The notes below the pieces were generated by a model. The model was not told the DNA's origin. It saw only the letters and a program-made list of their open reading frames with translations, and did not search any database. A program made the translations under genes and the position numbers. From Thalassomonas actiniarum (lineage in GTDB: Bacteria > Pseudomonadota > Gammaproteobacteria > Enterobacterales > Alteromonadaceae), in assembly GCF_000948975.2 (NCBI RefSeq), contig NZ_CP059735.1:62001-126000 (forward strand): DNA of 64,000 bases, given 5' to 3'. Shown piece by piece: positions 1-7,333 of the stretch. Every line of letters starts with the position of its first letter. The first letter of the stretch is position 1.

Positions 1-1
1 T

Positions 2-2071
2 ACCTCCAACCTAACCGAGCTGGCGCGTAACGGCCAGTTGGATCAGGTACTGGGACGTAACCAGGAAGTACGTACCGCGATTGATATCTTATGCCGCAAG
101 CGGCAAAACAACCCTATCTTGGTGGGTGAACCCGGGGTCGGTAAAACCGCAGTGGCGGAAGGCCTGGCGATACGCATTGCCTCCGGGGAAGTGCCGGCGG
201 TGATCCGCGACGTAGAGATTCACAGCCTGGATCTGGGTCTGCTGCAGGCGGGCGCCAGTGTCAAAGGGGAATTTGAAAACCGCCTCAAAGACGTCATCAA
301 TGAAGTGAAAAACTCGGAAAAGCCGATCATTGTCTTTATTGACGAAGCCCATACCCTGATCGGTGCCGGCGGCGCCGAAGGGCAGAATGATGCCGCCAAC
401 CTGCTGAAACCGGCGCTGGCCCGCGGCGAGTTCCGCACGGTTGCCGCAACGACCTGGGCGGAATATAAGAAATATTTTGAAAAAGACCCGGCGCTGACCC
501 GCCGCTTCCAGGTGGTGAAAGTGGAAGAGCCGGGGGCGGAAGACGCCATCCAGATGCTCAGGGGCGTAGCAGAATCGCTGAAAAAACATCATAAGGTCTA
601 TATCCGCGAATCTGCGGTGGCGGCAGCGGTGAATCTTTCTATCCGTTACCTGCCGGCACGTATGTTGCCGGATAAAGCCATCAGTTTGCTTGATACCAGC
701 TGTGCCCGTATCGCCCTGACCCAGGGAGCCAAACCCGAGCCGATCGAGTCGCTTGAGCAGCAGCTGATGTACCTGAACAATGAGCTGGAAGTGATGGGAC
801 GGGAAAATGCCATTTTTGACAATGCCGACTTTGAACTGGAAAAGCTTAAAGACACCATAACCGATACTGAAACTCAGTTAACCGCCTTAAACGAGCGCTG
901 GCAGAAAGAGCTGGAGCTGGTGGATGAAGTGATCGCACTGCAAGGCGAGGTCAGTGATAATCTTGATAATGACAACCAGGACAGCGAGAAGCATAGCTTG
1001 CTCAACAACAAATTGTCTGCGCTTGAAGCCTTGCAGGCGGGAGAGCCGCTGGTCAATGCCATGGTCGATGATATTACCATCGCCCAGGTGGTTGCCGCCT
1101 GGACCGGCATTCCTGTGGGCAACATGTTACACGATGAAGTGAAGAAGTTGCTGACCATAGAAGACGAACTGCATAAGCGGGTGATCGGCCAAAGCGCCGC
1201 CATCAGCGAGCTGGCCAAGAGCATCCGGATTTCCCGCGCCGGGCTGACCGATAGCCGTAAACCTATCGGCGTCTTCCTGATGTGCGGTCCGAGCGGGGTC
1301 GGTAAAACCGAAACCGCGGTTGCTCTGACCGATTTATTGTACGGCGGCAGCAATGATATGACCGTCATCAATATGACGGAATTCAAGGAAGAGCATAAGA
1401 TTTCCATGCTGTTAGGGGCGCCGGCGGGTTATGTCGGTTTCGGTAAGGGCGGGGTACTGACCGAAGCGGTCAGGCGTAATCCTTATTCTGTGTTGCTGCT
1501 TGATGAAATGGAAAAGGCCCATCCGGGTGTACATGATCTTTTTTATCAGATCTTTGATAAGGGCAGCATCCAGGACAGTGAAGGCCGCAGCGTCGATTTT
1601 CGCAATACCATTATTATCATGACCTCCAATGCTGCCGACCAGGCCATTTGCGATGTCTGCGACCAGGAACCTGAACGCTTGCCTAACGAAGAGCTGGTCA
1701 CCCGGATACGTCCGGCGTTGCAGCAGTACTTTAAACCGGCGTTCCTTGGCCGTGCCACTGTGGTGCCTTATTATCCGCTGAATAACGAAGAGTTAAGCAA
1801 AATTTGTGATATCGCCCTTAACCGCATCCGCAAAAAACTGGCGGAGCAATATAAGGCGAGCTTCAGCTATGACGAAAATTTTGTGCAATATGTCATCAGC
1901 AAAAACAGCGATCCGACTACCGGAGCCCGGGGTATAGAGCAAATTATCAACCGCTCGCTGATGCCGCGCCTGGCGGAGCAGTGCATTACCTTGCTCAGTG
2001 AAGGCAAAGCCATTAACTCGGTGGAAGTTAGCTGCTCTGATGTCGACGACTTTGAAGTGATAATCAACTAG
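2..2071 (+). CDS. clpV: T6SS sheath-disassembly ATPase ClpV (TssH), 5' end cut by the window
   Basis: AAA+ disaggregase that takes apart the contracted TssB/TssC sheath in the cytoplasm so that subunits are reused. The reading frame is open from base 2; the TTG at 38 lies inside the protein and is not the start. Two AAA+ modules are visible: Walker A GEPGVGKT followed by Walker B FIDEAH in D1, and Walker A GPSGVGKT with Walker B LLLDEMEKAHP in D2. A coiled, charged middle domain (about nt 760-1060) separates them. ClpV proteins are usually 850-900 aa, so roughly the first 170-200 residues, including the N domain that binds TssC, lie upstream of the window. The T6SS genes that follow, with gaps of 5-11 nt, support ClpV rather than general ClpB. 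Identification is sound; the missing 5' end is a window effect. Confidence 0.95.
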   Translation, partial: TSNLTELARNGQLDQVLGRNQEVRTAIDILCRKRQNNPILVGEPGVGKTAVAEGLAIRIASGEVPAVIRDVEIHSLDLGLLQAGASVKGEFENRLKDVINEVKNSEKPIIVFIDEAHTLIGAGGAEGQNDAANLLKPALARGEFRTVAATTWAEYKKYFEKDPALTRRFQVVKVEEPGAEDAIQMLRGVAESLKKHHKVYIRESAVAAAVNLSIRYLPARMLPDKAISLLDTSCARIALTQGAKPEPIESLEQQLMYLNNELEVMGRENAIFDNADFELEKLKDTITDTETQLTALNERWQKELELVDEVIALQGEVSDNLDNDNQDSEKHSLLNNKLSALEALQAGEPLVNAMVDDITIAQVVAAWTGIPVGNMLHDEVKKLLTIEDELHKRVIGQSAAISELAKSIRISRAGLTDSRKPIGVFLMCGPSGVGKTETAVALTDLLYGGSNDMTVINMTEFKEEHKISMLLGAPAGYVGFGKGGVLTEAVRRNPYSVLLLDEMEKAHPGVHDLFYQIFDKGSIQDSEGRSVDFRNTIIIMTSNAADQAICDVCDQEPERLPNEELVTRIRPALQQYFKPAFLGRATVVPYYPLNNEELSKICDIALNRIRKKLAEQYKASFSYDENFVQYVISKNSDPTTGARGIEQIINRSLMPRLAEQCITLLSEGKAINSVEVSCSDVDDFEVIIN

Positions 2072-2082
2072 TTGAGAAAACT

Positions 2083-2802
2083 ATGGCCCAAAAAATATTT
2101 TTTAACATGTTAAAATTTATCCCCCTGTTGTTATGGCTGCACTCCCAGATGGCATGGGGGGTTGGGCCTGACAGGTTAATGCTGAGCACCCAGGAGTGGC
2201 CGCCATACCAGAGTTATTCTGAAGATCAGATTTCCGGACTGGCGGTAAGTCGGGTAAAATGCGTGCTCAGGCAAATGGAGCAGCCGTATCAGCTGACCAT
2301 GACCAATTGGGCCAAGGCGCAGCTGAACGTGCAAAACGGCGTTCAGCACGGTTTTTTTATTACCGAAAAAACGCCGGAGCGTGACCGTTATGCGGTATTC
2401 TCCAAGCCGATGATCAGCCATCACTGGTATTGGTATTATTCCAATGCCTTAACGGATACCAGTATTTCGGATATTAATAAGCTGAAATGGAAGGTCAGCG
2501 CCAAGTTTGGCTCGCAAAAATGGTTTTACCTGCATAACAATGGTTATGACGTGGTTAAAAAGCCCCGTAATATGAAAAACTTACTGGATATGTTGTTACA
2601 TAACGAAGTAGATGCCATTTTAGTGGACGAGCTGGCGATGCAAGTAGAATTAAAACGTAAGGGCATGACCCCCAACAGTTTTCGCAACCGCTTGGTGGCC
2701 ACTAAACCTATGGGGGTCTATTTTAACAAACGCTTTGTCAATCGTTACCCCGGGTTTATGGAAGAATTTAACCAGGCGGTTGGCAGCTGCTCAGAACAAT
2801 AA
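2083..2802 (+). CDS. Periplasmic solute-binding-like protein (SBP family 3 fold) inside the T6SS operon
   Basis: 239 aa with an N-terminal signal peptide (hydrophobic stretch around residues 8-25, cleavage probably near MAWG). The body has the usual features of family 3 solute-binding proteins: an early EWPPY motif after the first strand, a conserved RYAVFSKP-type segment, and a late DAILVDE motif. Such proteins either bind amino acids for ABC importers or act as stand-alone sensors. No permease or ATPase gene is near. It starts 11 nt after clpV and ends 5 nt before the FHA gene, so it is cotranscribed with the T6SS. Its T6SS role is unknown; periplasmic sensing or cell-wall association are guesses. 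A paralogue-like protein is encoded at 49603-50382. Confidence 0.8.
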   Translation: MAQKIFFNMLKFIPLLLWLHSQMAWGVGPDRLMLSTQEWPPYQSYSEDQISGLAVSRVKCVLRQMEQPYQLTMTNWAKAQLNVQNGVQHGFFITEKTPERDRYAVFSKPMISHHWYWYYSNALTDTSISDINKLKWKVSAKFGSQKWFYLHNNGYDVVKKPRNMKNLLDMLLHNEVDAILVDELAMQVELKRKGMTPNSFRNRLVATKPMGVYFNKRFVNRYPGFMEEFNQAVGSCSEQ

Positions 2803-2807
2803 TAATT

Positions 2808-3836
2808 ATGGCAATTACAATACAACTGACAGAAGTCCCTGAAAACGAACAGGTCCCGAGCCGGGTCTTTACCGTGCCCAAAACCGGCGGGGACTTTGGT
2901 AGCGCCTTTGATTGCGTATTACAACTGCCGGACCGTACCGGTAAAGTGGCGCCGAAACACGGGCTCTTCATCCCGGGGAAAAACGGCATTTCGCTGGCGG
3001 CAGTAAACGGCCATGCCCTTAAGGTTAACGGCAAGGCATTGGCGTCCGGCAGGAATATCAAACTTGAAGACGGTTTGATGATTGAGGTCGCGGATTATAT
3101 GTTGCTGGTCAGTGAGCCCCTGGAGCAGCTAAACGGGCAGGCAGAAGATGACGCCAATTCTGAACCTGTGGCGGCGAAGCAGGCAGATGTACATTTTTCC
3201 CTTGATGATGACTGGGATAACGATTTGGATCTAGTGATGGCAGACGACAACAAACAAACCCAGGTGGGACAAGAAGAACAGGCGCACTTTGCCTTTAACG
3301 GTGTGCTGGTGGATGATCCCTTTGATGAAGATCCCTTTGCCGATGCCGAACTGAGTCTGCAGGGGGAAAGCGACAGTTTAGTTTTTGAAGAAAGTGAGCC
3401 CGAGCCGAAAGTGGAAAGGGTGGCGCAGCCGGACGAAACTGCAGATTTAGTGCTGCAACCCCTGGGGGAAGCACCTGCCAATGGGCAGGTGGATCGCCTG
3501 ATGGCCTTACTGGAATCCCAGGTGGCCAGTGCCAATGAGCAACAAAGCCGTTTGCAGCTGGCCCTGGATAAAACCCTGGACATTTTTCTTGAGGAGTTTT
3601 CACCCCTGCACCTGGAAGAAGGTTACAGTGATTTTGCCACGCCGCTGTTCACGCAAAAAGAAGCGCAATACTGGCGCCAGTACCGTAAGTCTTTTAACCG
3701 GCGCTTAAACAAAGGGGAATACCACCGTTTGTTTAAGGCTATCCTGCTGGAAAATATGCAGGGAGATATGAAAGATAATATGCAGGATTCTATGCAAAAA
3801 AGCAGGTCTAATAATATGCAGGGAAACAAAAGTTAA
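2808..3836 (+). CDS. tagH: T6SS-associated FHA-domain protein (TagH-like)
   Basis: 342 aa. Residues about 15-105 form a forkhead-associated domain: strands with GKVAPKHGLF and a late GLMIEVADYMLLV segment where FHA folds end. A long acidic, low-complexity linker follows (about residues 115-225, many D/E). The C-terminal helical region (about 230-325) includes QYWRQYRKSFNRR and resembles the conserved C-terminal part of TagH/ImpI proteins. FHA domains bind phosphothreonine; in T6SS they take part in post-translational control by the PpkA/PppA kinase and phosphatase pair, neither of which is in this window. The tail is Met/Asn/Gln rich with a repeated NMQ pattern. It overlaps tssJ by one base (TAATG), which suggests translational coupling. 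Confidence 0.82.
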   Translation: MAITIQLTEVPENEQVPSRVFTVPKTGGDFGSAFDCVLQLPDRTGKVAPKHGLFIPGKNGISLAAVNGHALKVNGKALASGRNIKLEDGLMIEVADYMLLVSEPLEQLNGQAEDDANSEPVAAKQADVHFSLDDDWDNDLDLVMADDNKQTQVGQEEQAHFAFNGVLVDDPFDEDPFADAELSLQGESDSLVFEESEPEPKVERVAQPDETADLVLQPLGEAPANGQVDRLMALLESQVASANEQQSRLQLALDKTLDIFLEEFSPLHLEEGYSDFATPLFTQKEAQYWRQYRKSFNRRLNKGEYHRLFKAILLENMQGDMKDNMQDSMQKSRSNNMQGNKS

Positions 3837-4357
3837 TGTTCAGGAAAACCTTATCTTCTTATGTTGCTTTAACCTTTGGTTTACTGGCGGCGGTCGTTTT
3901 GACCAGCGGTTGCAGTTCCATGTTTGGCTCGGACGAACCCGAAGTGGTGACTTATCCGCTGAACATAGTTGCCGGGGACGATATCAATCCGTCTGATTTG
4001 AGTCCGGCGAATCCGGTGATCCTGCACTTGTATCAGCTGAACAATTTGGAGCCGTTTCAAAGTGCGGAAGTGATCGACTTATACCAGCAGGATGCGACGT
4101 TACTGGCCGACAGCCTGGTTCATAAAACCTCTTTAGCCAGTGTCTTGCCGAAAGAAAACCGCAAGCTGGATGTCAATATTTTACCCGGCACCAAATATTT
4201 AGCCGTTTTTGCCGAGTTTGCCAGTTATGGCCAGGCGAAAACCCGGGCCTGGGTTGATGTCAGTAATTTAGAAGATGATGACATCGAAGGTTTTACCGTG
4301 GCGATAAATTTGCTGACTTTAAATATACAGGCAATTGAAGACTCGGGTTGGTGGTAA
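3836..4357 (+). CDS. tssJ: T6SS outer-membrane lipoprotein TssJ
   Basis: 173 aa lipoprotein. It has a typical signal peptide with lipobox LTSGC, acylated Cys at residue 26, followed by the compact beta-sandwich sequence of TssJ/VasD (VTYPLNIVAGDDINP, PVILHLYQL, LPGTKYLAVFAEF). TssJ anchors the membrane complex in the outer membrane and contacts the periplasmic part of TssM. The start ATG shares one base with the tagH stop. About 100 nt separate it from tssK, the longest gap in this operon, with no clear terminator. Confidence 0.92.
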   Translation: MFRKTLSSYVALTFGLLAAVVLTSGCSSMFGSDEPEVVTYPLNIVAGDDINPSDLSPANPVILHLYQLNNLEPFQSAEVIDLYQQDATLLADSLVHKTSLASVLPKENRKLDVNILPGTKYLAVFAEFASYGQAKTRAWVDVSNLEDDDIEGFTVAINLLTLNIQAIEDSGWW

Positions 4358-4461
4358 TTTAAACCCGACTTAGGCGGTTTTTGTCCGGCATGGTGTGAAT
4401 GCCGCTTTGATAAATTTTTTACAAGTAATGTGATAATTAAGAATAATATTGGAGAAATACT

Positions 4462-5787
4462 TTGGAGCAATTAAAACAGGTTGTCTGGAAAGAAGGGATC
4501 TTTATTTCTCCGCAACATTTTCAGCAACAGGCGCTGCATTTCAAATCTTATATTCATAATTACGCCAGTACCGTCGGTTATACCAACCATTACGGCCTGG
4601 GGGATATCACGGTGAATACCGACTTGTTGAAGATCGGCAAAATTGCCATAACCTCCTGTTTTGGTTTGTTTCCCGACGGTCATTATTTTCACCTCGATGA
4701 AGAAATTGTCCTGGATGTGCCTCAGGATGCGGTGAAGAAAACCGTTTATTTGCTGTTGCCGCTGGCACTGCAGGGGGCTTTGGCCTACGGCCAGGAAAGT
4801 GCCCAGGCCAGCCGTTATTTGTGCCAGACCATGACCAGTTACAATAACACTTCCAGTGAAAGCGACAGCCTGGAAATCGAAGTGGCCCGGGATAATATTG
4901 GCTTAAGCATAGGCAAAAGCGATATGAGCGGTTTTGTTTCTTTCCCGATAGCCCGCATCCTGGAAACCCGGGAAACCGGTGAAGTGGTGTTCGACAGCAG
5001 TTTTGTACCCGCCTGTATCCATTTTCAGGCCTCGGTTTACCTGTCGGACAAGGTGAAAATGCTGCAGAGTTTATTGCAGAACCGGGCGGAAGAAGTGCAT
5101 AAACGTATTGCCCTGGGACAGGAAAACAAAAGCGAGCAGACCCTGTATAAAGATTATTTATGGCTGCAAACCCTTAACCGCTGGTTACCCTGGGCCGAGT
5201 GGATCCAGCATGATATGCAGTATCCTACCCACCAGTTATACCGGGATTTAACCACCTTATCGGCGGATCTGGCGGCCTTGATGCCGAGATTGCCGGAAGC
5301 TTTTAAACCTTTGCAGTATGATCAGCTCTATCAGGTGTTCAGTCCTATTTTTCTGATGCTGAGAAATCAGTTGAGCCTGGTATTGCAGGACTCTGTGATT
5401 GAATATCCCTGGGACAAGCAGTTATTTGAGAAGCGCCGGTTATTACGCAGTATTATTCAAAACCCGGATGCCATGGTGGAGCGGCGTTTTGTTTTATGTA
5501 TCGAATCCAGCATAGGGGCCGAAGCGCTGGCGCAAATAGCTCCCCAGGCGGTGACCCTGGCGGGGAACAGCAATATCGTCGAGTTGGTGCGAAATGCCAT
5601 GTCCGGCGTTGAACTTAAGCACCTGGCCGTCGCCCCTCATGAGCTTAAACCGAAATCAACCGCGGCGTATTTTGAGATCAATAGTCATAATGAGCTGTGG
5701 CAGGATATGCTGGCGAAGGGTGAAATGCTCAATATGCATATAGACATCAGGATCCCTGACTTGGAGGTGATACTGTATGCCTTATAG
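4462..5787 (+). CDS. tssK: T6SS baseplate protein TssK
   Basis: 441 aa with the hallmark TssK N-terminus (VVWKEGIFISPQHFQQQ). TssK links the baseplate to the TssL/TssM membrane complex. The start is a TTG preceded by GGAGA at about 4451; no in-frame ATG gives the conserved N-terminus. The body is full length for the family. The last 14 codons (peptide DIRIPDLEVILYAL) are repeated twice downstream with their stop codons, the last time with different codons. Two readings fit: this C-terminus is a replacement brought in by recombination, or the native end has been displaced downstream (see the repeat entry). The encoded protein is predicted to be unaltered. Confidence 0.93.
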   Translation: MEQLKQVVWKEGIFISPQHFQQQALHFKSYIHNYASTVGYTNHYGLGDITVNTDLLKIGKIAITSCFGLFPDGHYFHLDEEIVLDVPQDAVKKTVYLLLPLALQGALAYGQESAQASRYLCQTMTSYNNTSSESDSLEIEVARDNIGLSIGKSDMSGFVSFPIARILETRETGEVVFDSSFVPACIHFQASVYLSDKVKMLQSLLQNRAEEVHKRIALGQENKSEQTLYKDYLWLQTLNRWLPWAEWIQHDMQYPTHQLYRDLTTLSADLAALMPRLPEAFKPLQYDQLYQVFSPIFLMLRNQLSLVLQDSVIEYPWDKQLFEKRRLLRSIIQNPDAMVERRFVLCIESSIGAEALAQIAPQAVTLAGNSNIVELVRNAMSGVELKHLAVAPHELKPKSTAAYFEINSHNELWQDMLAKGEMLNMHIDIRIPDLEVILYAL

Positions 5788-5975
5788 GAATAATATAATA
5801 GTCGCGGGATGCATAATGGCTCCCATTAGGCAGGTAGACATCAGGATCCCTGACTTGGAGGTGATACTGTATGCCTTATAGGAATAATATAATAGTCGCG
5901 GGATGCATAATGGCTCTCATTAGGCAGGCAGACATCCGAATCCCGGATCTGGAAGTCATACTCTATGCGCTTTAA
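5743..5975 (+). repeat. Three tandem copies of the tssK 3' end, 94-bp period, last copy synonymously recoded
   Basis: The 45-bp segment encoding DIRIPDLEVILYAL plus stop occurs at 5743-5787, 5837-5881 and 5931-5975, exactly 94 bp apart. Copies 1 and 2 are identical. Copy 3 encodes the same peptide, but 10 of 15 codons differ, all synonymously (including TAG to TAA). The 49-bp spacers (5788-5836 and 5882-5930) are nearly identical to each other. The pattern fits a 94-bp unit (recoded tail plus spacer) inserted twice just before the native tail, with AGACATC at each junction. Each displaced copy is preceded by an in-frame ATG (5816 and 5910) that would give a 21-aa peptide; whether it is translated is unknown. 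Confidence 0.9.
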
Positions 5976-6034
5976 AACCCGGTGTTGTGCGCAAAAATTT
6001 AAATAAAGTTATGGAAGAATAAAGATAAAAAATA

Positions 6035-7333
6035 ATGGCTGAATTTACCCAACCGGAGCAAGAGCCGGTCACTGTCCCTATCGACTTTAGCGATACCGTA
6101 CTCAGGGAAGAACTGCATTTCGATTATGCGGATAACCCCCTGTATAACGTCAGTGTGCCTCTGCTTTCCGTTATCTTAACTTTGCCCCGGTTGCCTAAAC
6201 CGGAAAATATCGAGCAATTTCGCCAGCAGCTTAAACGTGATGTGGTGGCGCTGAGCGAAGCGGGTAAAAAGCTCGATTATCCTTCTGCGGTGATCGACAA
6301 GTTATGCTGCCTGCACTGTATTGTTATCGATGAGTTTATTATTCACGGCCTTTGGGGTTATGATGCCGGCTGGGAAAACAATACTTTGTTAAGCGAGCTG
6401 TTTTCCATGAAAAATGGCGGTGAGTTATTTTTCACCGTGGCGGAAAAGGCGATGCTGCAGCCGGCGAAAATGGCGGATCTGCTGGAAATTATTTATGTCT
6501 TTCTGCAAATGGGCTTTAAGGGGCGCTACCGCTCACGGCAAACGGATCGCCTCGGGCTGATCATCAAGGAAATCGCCGGTGCAATTAAAGTAAAGATAAA
6601 CAAAGCCAATGTGTTAATTGAAGATATTCCGCAGGTGAAGTACCGCTCGCTGCGCAGCGGCGTACATTATTTTTCCCTGACCTTGCTGATTTTCTTTTTG
6701 CTCGGGCTGGCGACCGCCTTTGTCGATTATTGGTATGAACAAAATTATCCCTTAAGGGCGGCAGCTTTTCTTGACCTGGATAAGCTGACTTCCCGTTATG
6801 TGCTTAATGCCAAAAGCGAAGATATTGTTTATGTCAGCACCAATGAAGATGTCCATGCCATACATAATTTAACCGCGCCCCATAGCGAGCGGGAAAAAGC
6901 GCCGGCGGTGCCAGTTGAGCAAAGCACACCGGAAAAAACTGTACCGCAAGCAATAGCACCTGAAAAAATACCGGTAAAAAAACTGCCGCAAAAAGTGGTG
7001 CCTGAGCCCGCGACCCCGCCTCCGGTGTCCGCCGCAATAACCGGCTCGGTGGAACCTGTGCCGGGGGACAAGGTTCAGGAGCAGTCTCCGGTGGTTTCTG
7101 CATACCGGGTGCAGCTGGCGTCTTTTTCCAGTAAGAAAAATGCCGAAAAATACCTGCCCAGGTTTCAGGCCAGTGTCTATCCCGTCGGCTTAATGGCGGT
7201 GGGCAAATATTTTATCCTCTATAGCAATGCCGACAACTGGCAGGCGGTGAAACAACAACAAAGCTACTTTGACAATGAGTATCAGCTCGCGGTGAGTGTG
7301 ATTGCGACCAAAAAAGCGGAGCCGGCACTATGA
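6035..7333 (+). CDS. tssL: T6SS inner-membrane protein TssL (DotU) with a C-terminal SPOR-like domain
   Basis: 432 aa. Residues about 20-205 are the cytoplasmic DotU/TssL domain (DEFIIHGLWGYDAGWENNTLL, LLEIIYVFLQMGFKGRYR). One transmembrane helix follows at about 212-232. After it comes a Pro/Lys/Val-rich periplasmic linker (about 275-345), then a segment starting YRVQLASFSSKKNAEKY that has the layout of a SPOR peptidoglycan-binding domain (about 352-425). Many TssL proteins carry an extra peptidoglycan-binding domain, usually OmpA-like; SPOR is less usual. This domain probably anchors the membrane complex to the cell wall. The stop overlaps the tssM start (ATGA), implying coupled translation. 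Confidence 0.92.
   Translation: MAEFTQPEQEPVTVPIDFSDTVLREELHFDYADNPLYNVSVPLLSVILTLPRLPKPENIEQFRQQLKRDVVALSEAGKKLDYPSAVIDKLCCLHCIVIDEFIIHGLWGYDAGWENNTLLSELFSMKNGGELFFTVAEKAMLQPAKMADLLEIIYVFLQMGFKGRYRSRQTDRLGLIIKEIAGAIKVKINKANVLIEDIPQVKYRSLRSGVHYFSLTLLIFFLLGLATAFVDYWYEQNYPLRAAAFLDLDKLTSRYVLNAKSEDIVYVSTNEDVHAIHNLTAPHSEREKAPAVPVEQSTPEKTVPQAIAPEKIPVKKLPQKVVPEPATPPPVSAAITGSVEPVPGDKVQEQSPVVSAYRVQLASFSSKKNAEKYLPRFQASVYPVGLMAVGKYFILYSNADNWQAVKQQQSYFDNEYQLAVSVIATKKAEPAL

Noticed and set aside
5743-5975. CRISPR array in the 94-bp repeats behind tssK
   Set aside because: Spacers are nearly identical to each other, and the repeated part is coding; there are no cas genes.
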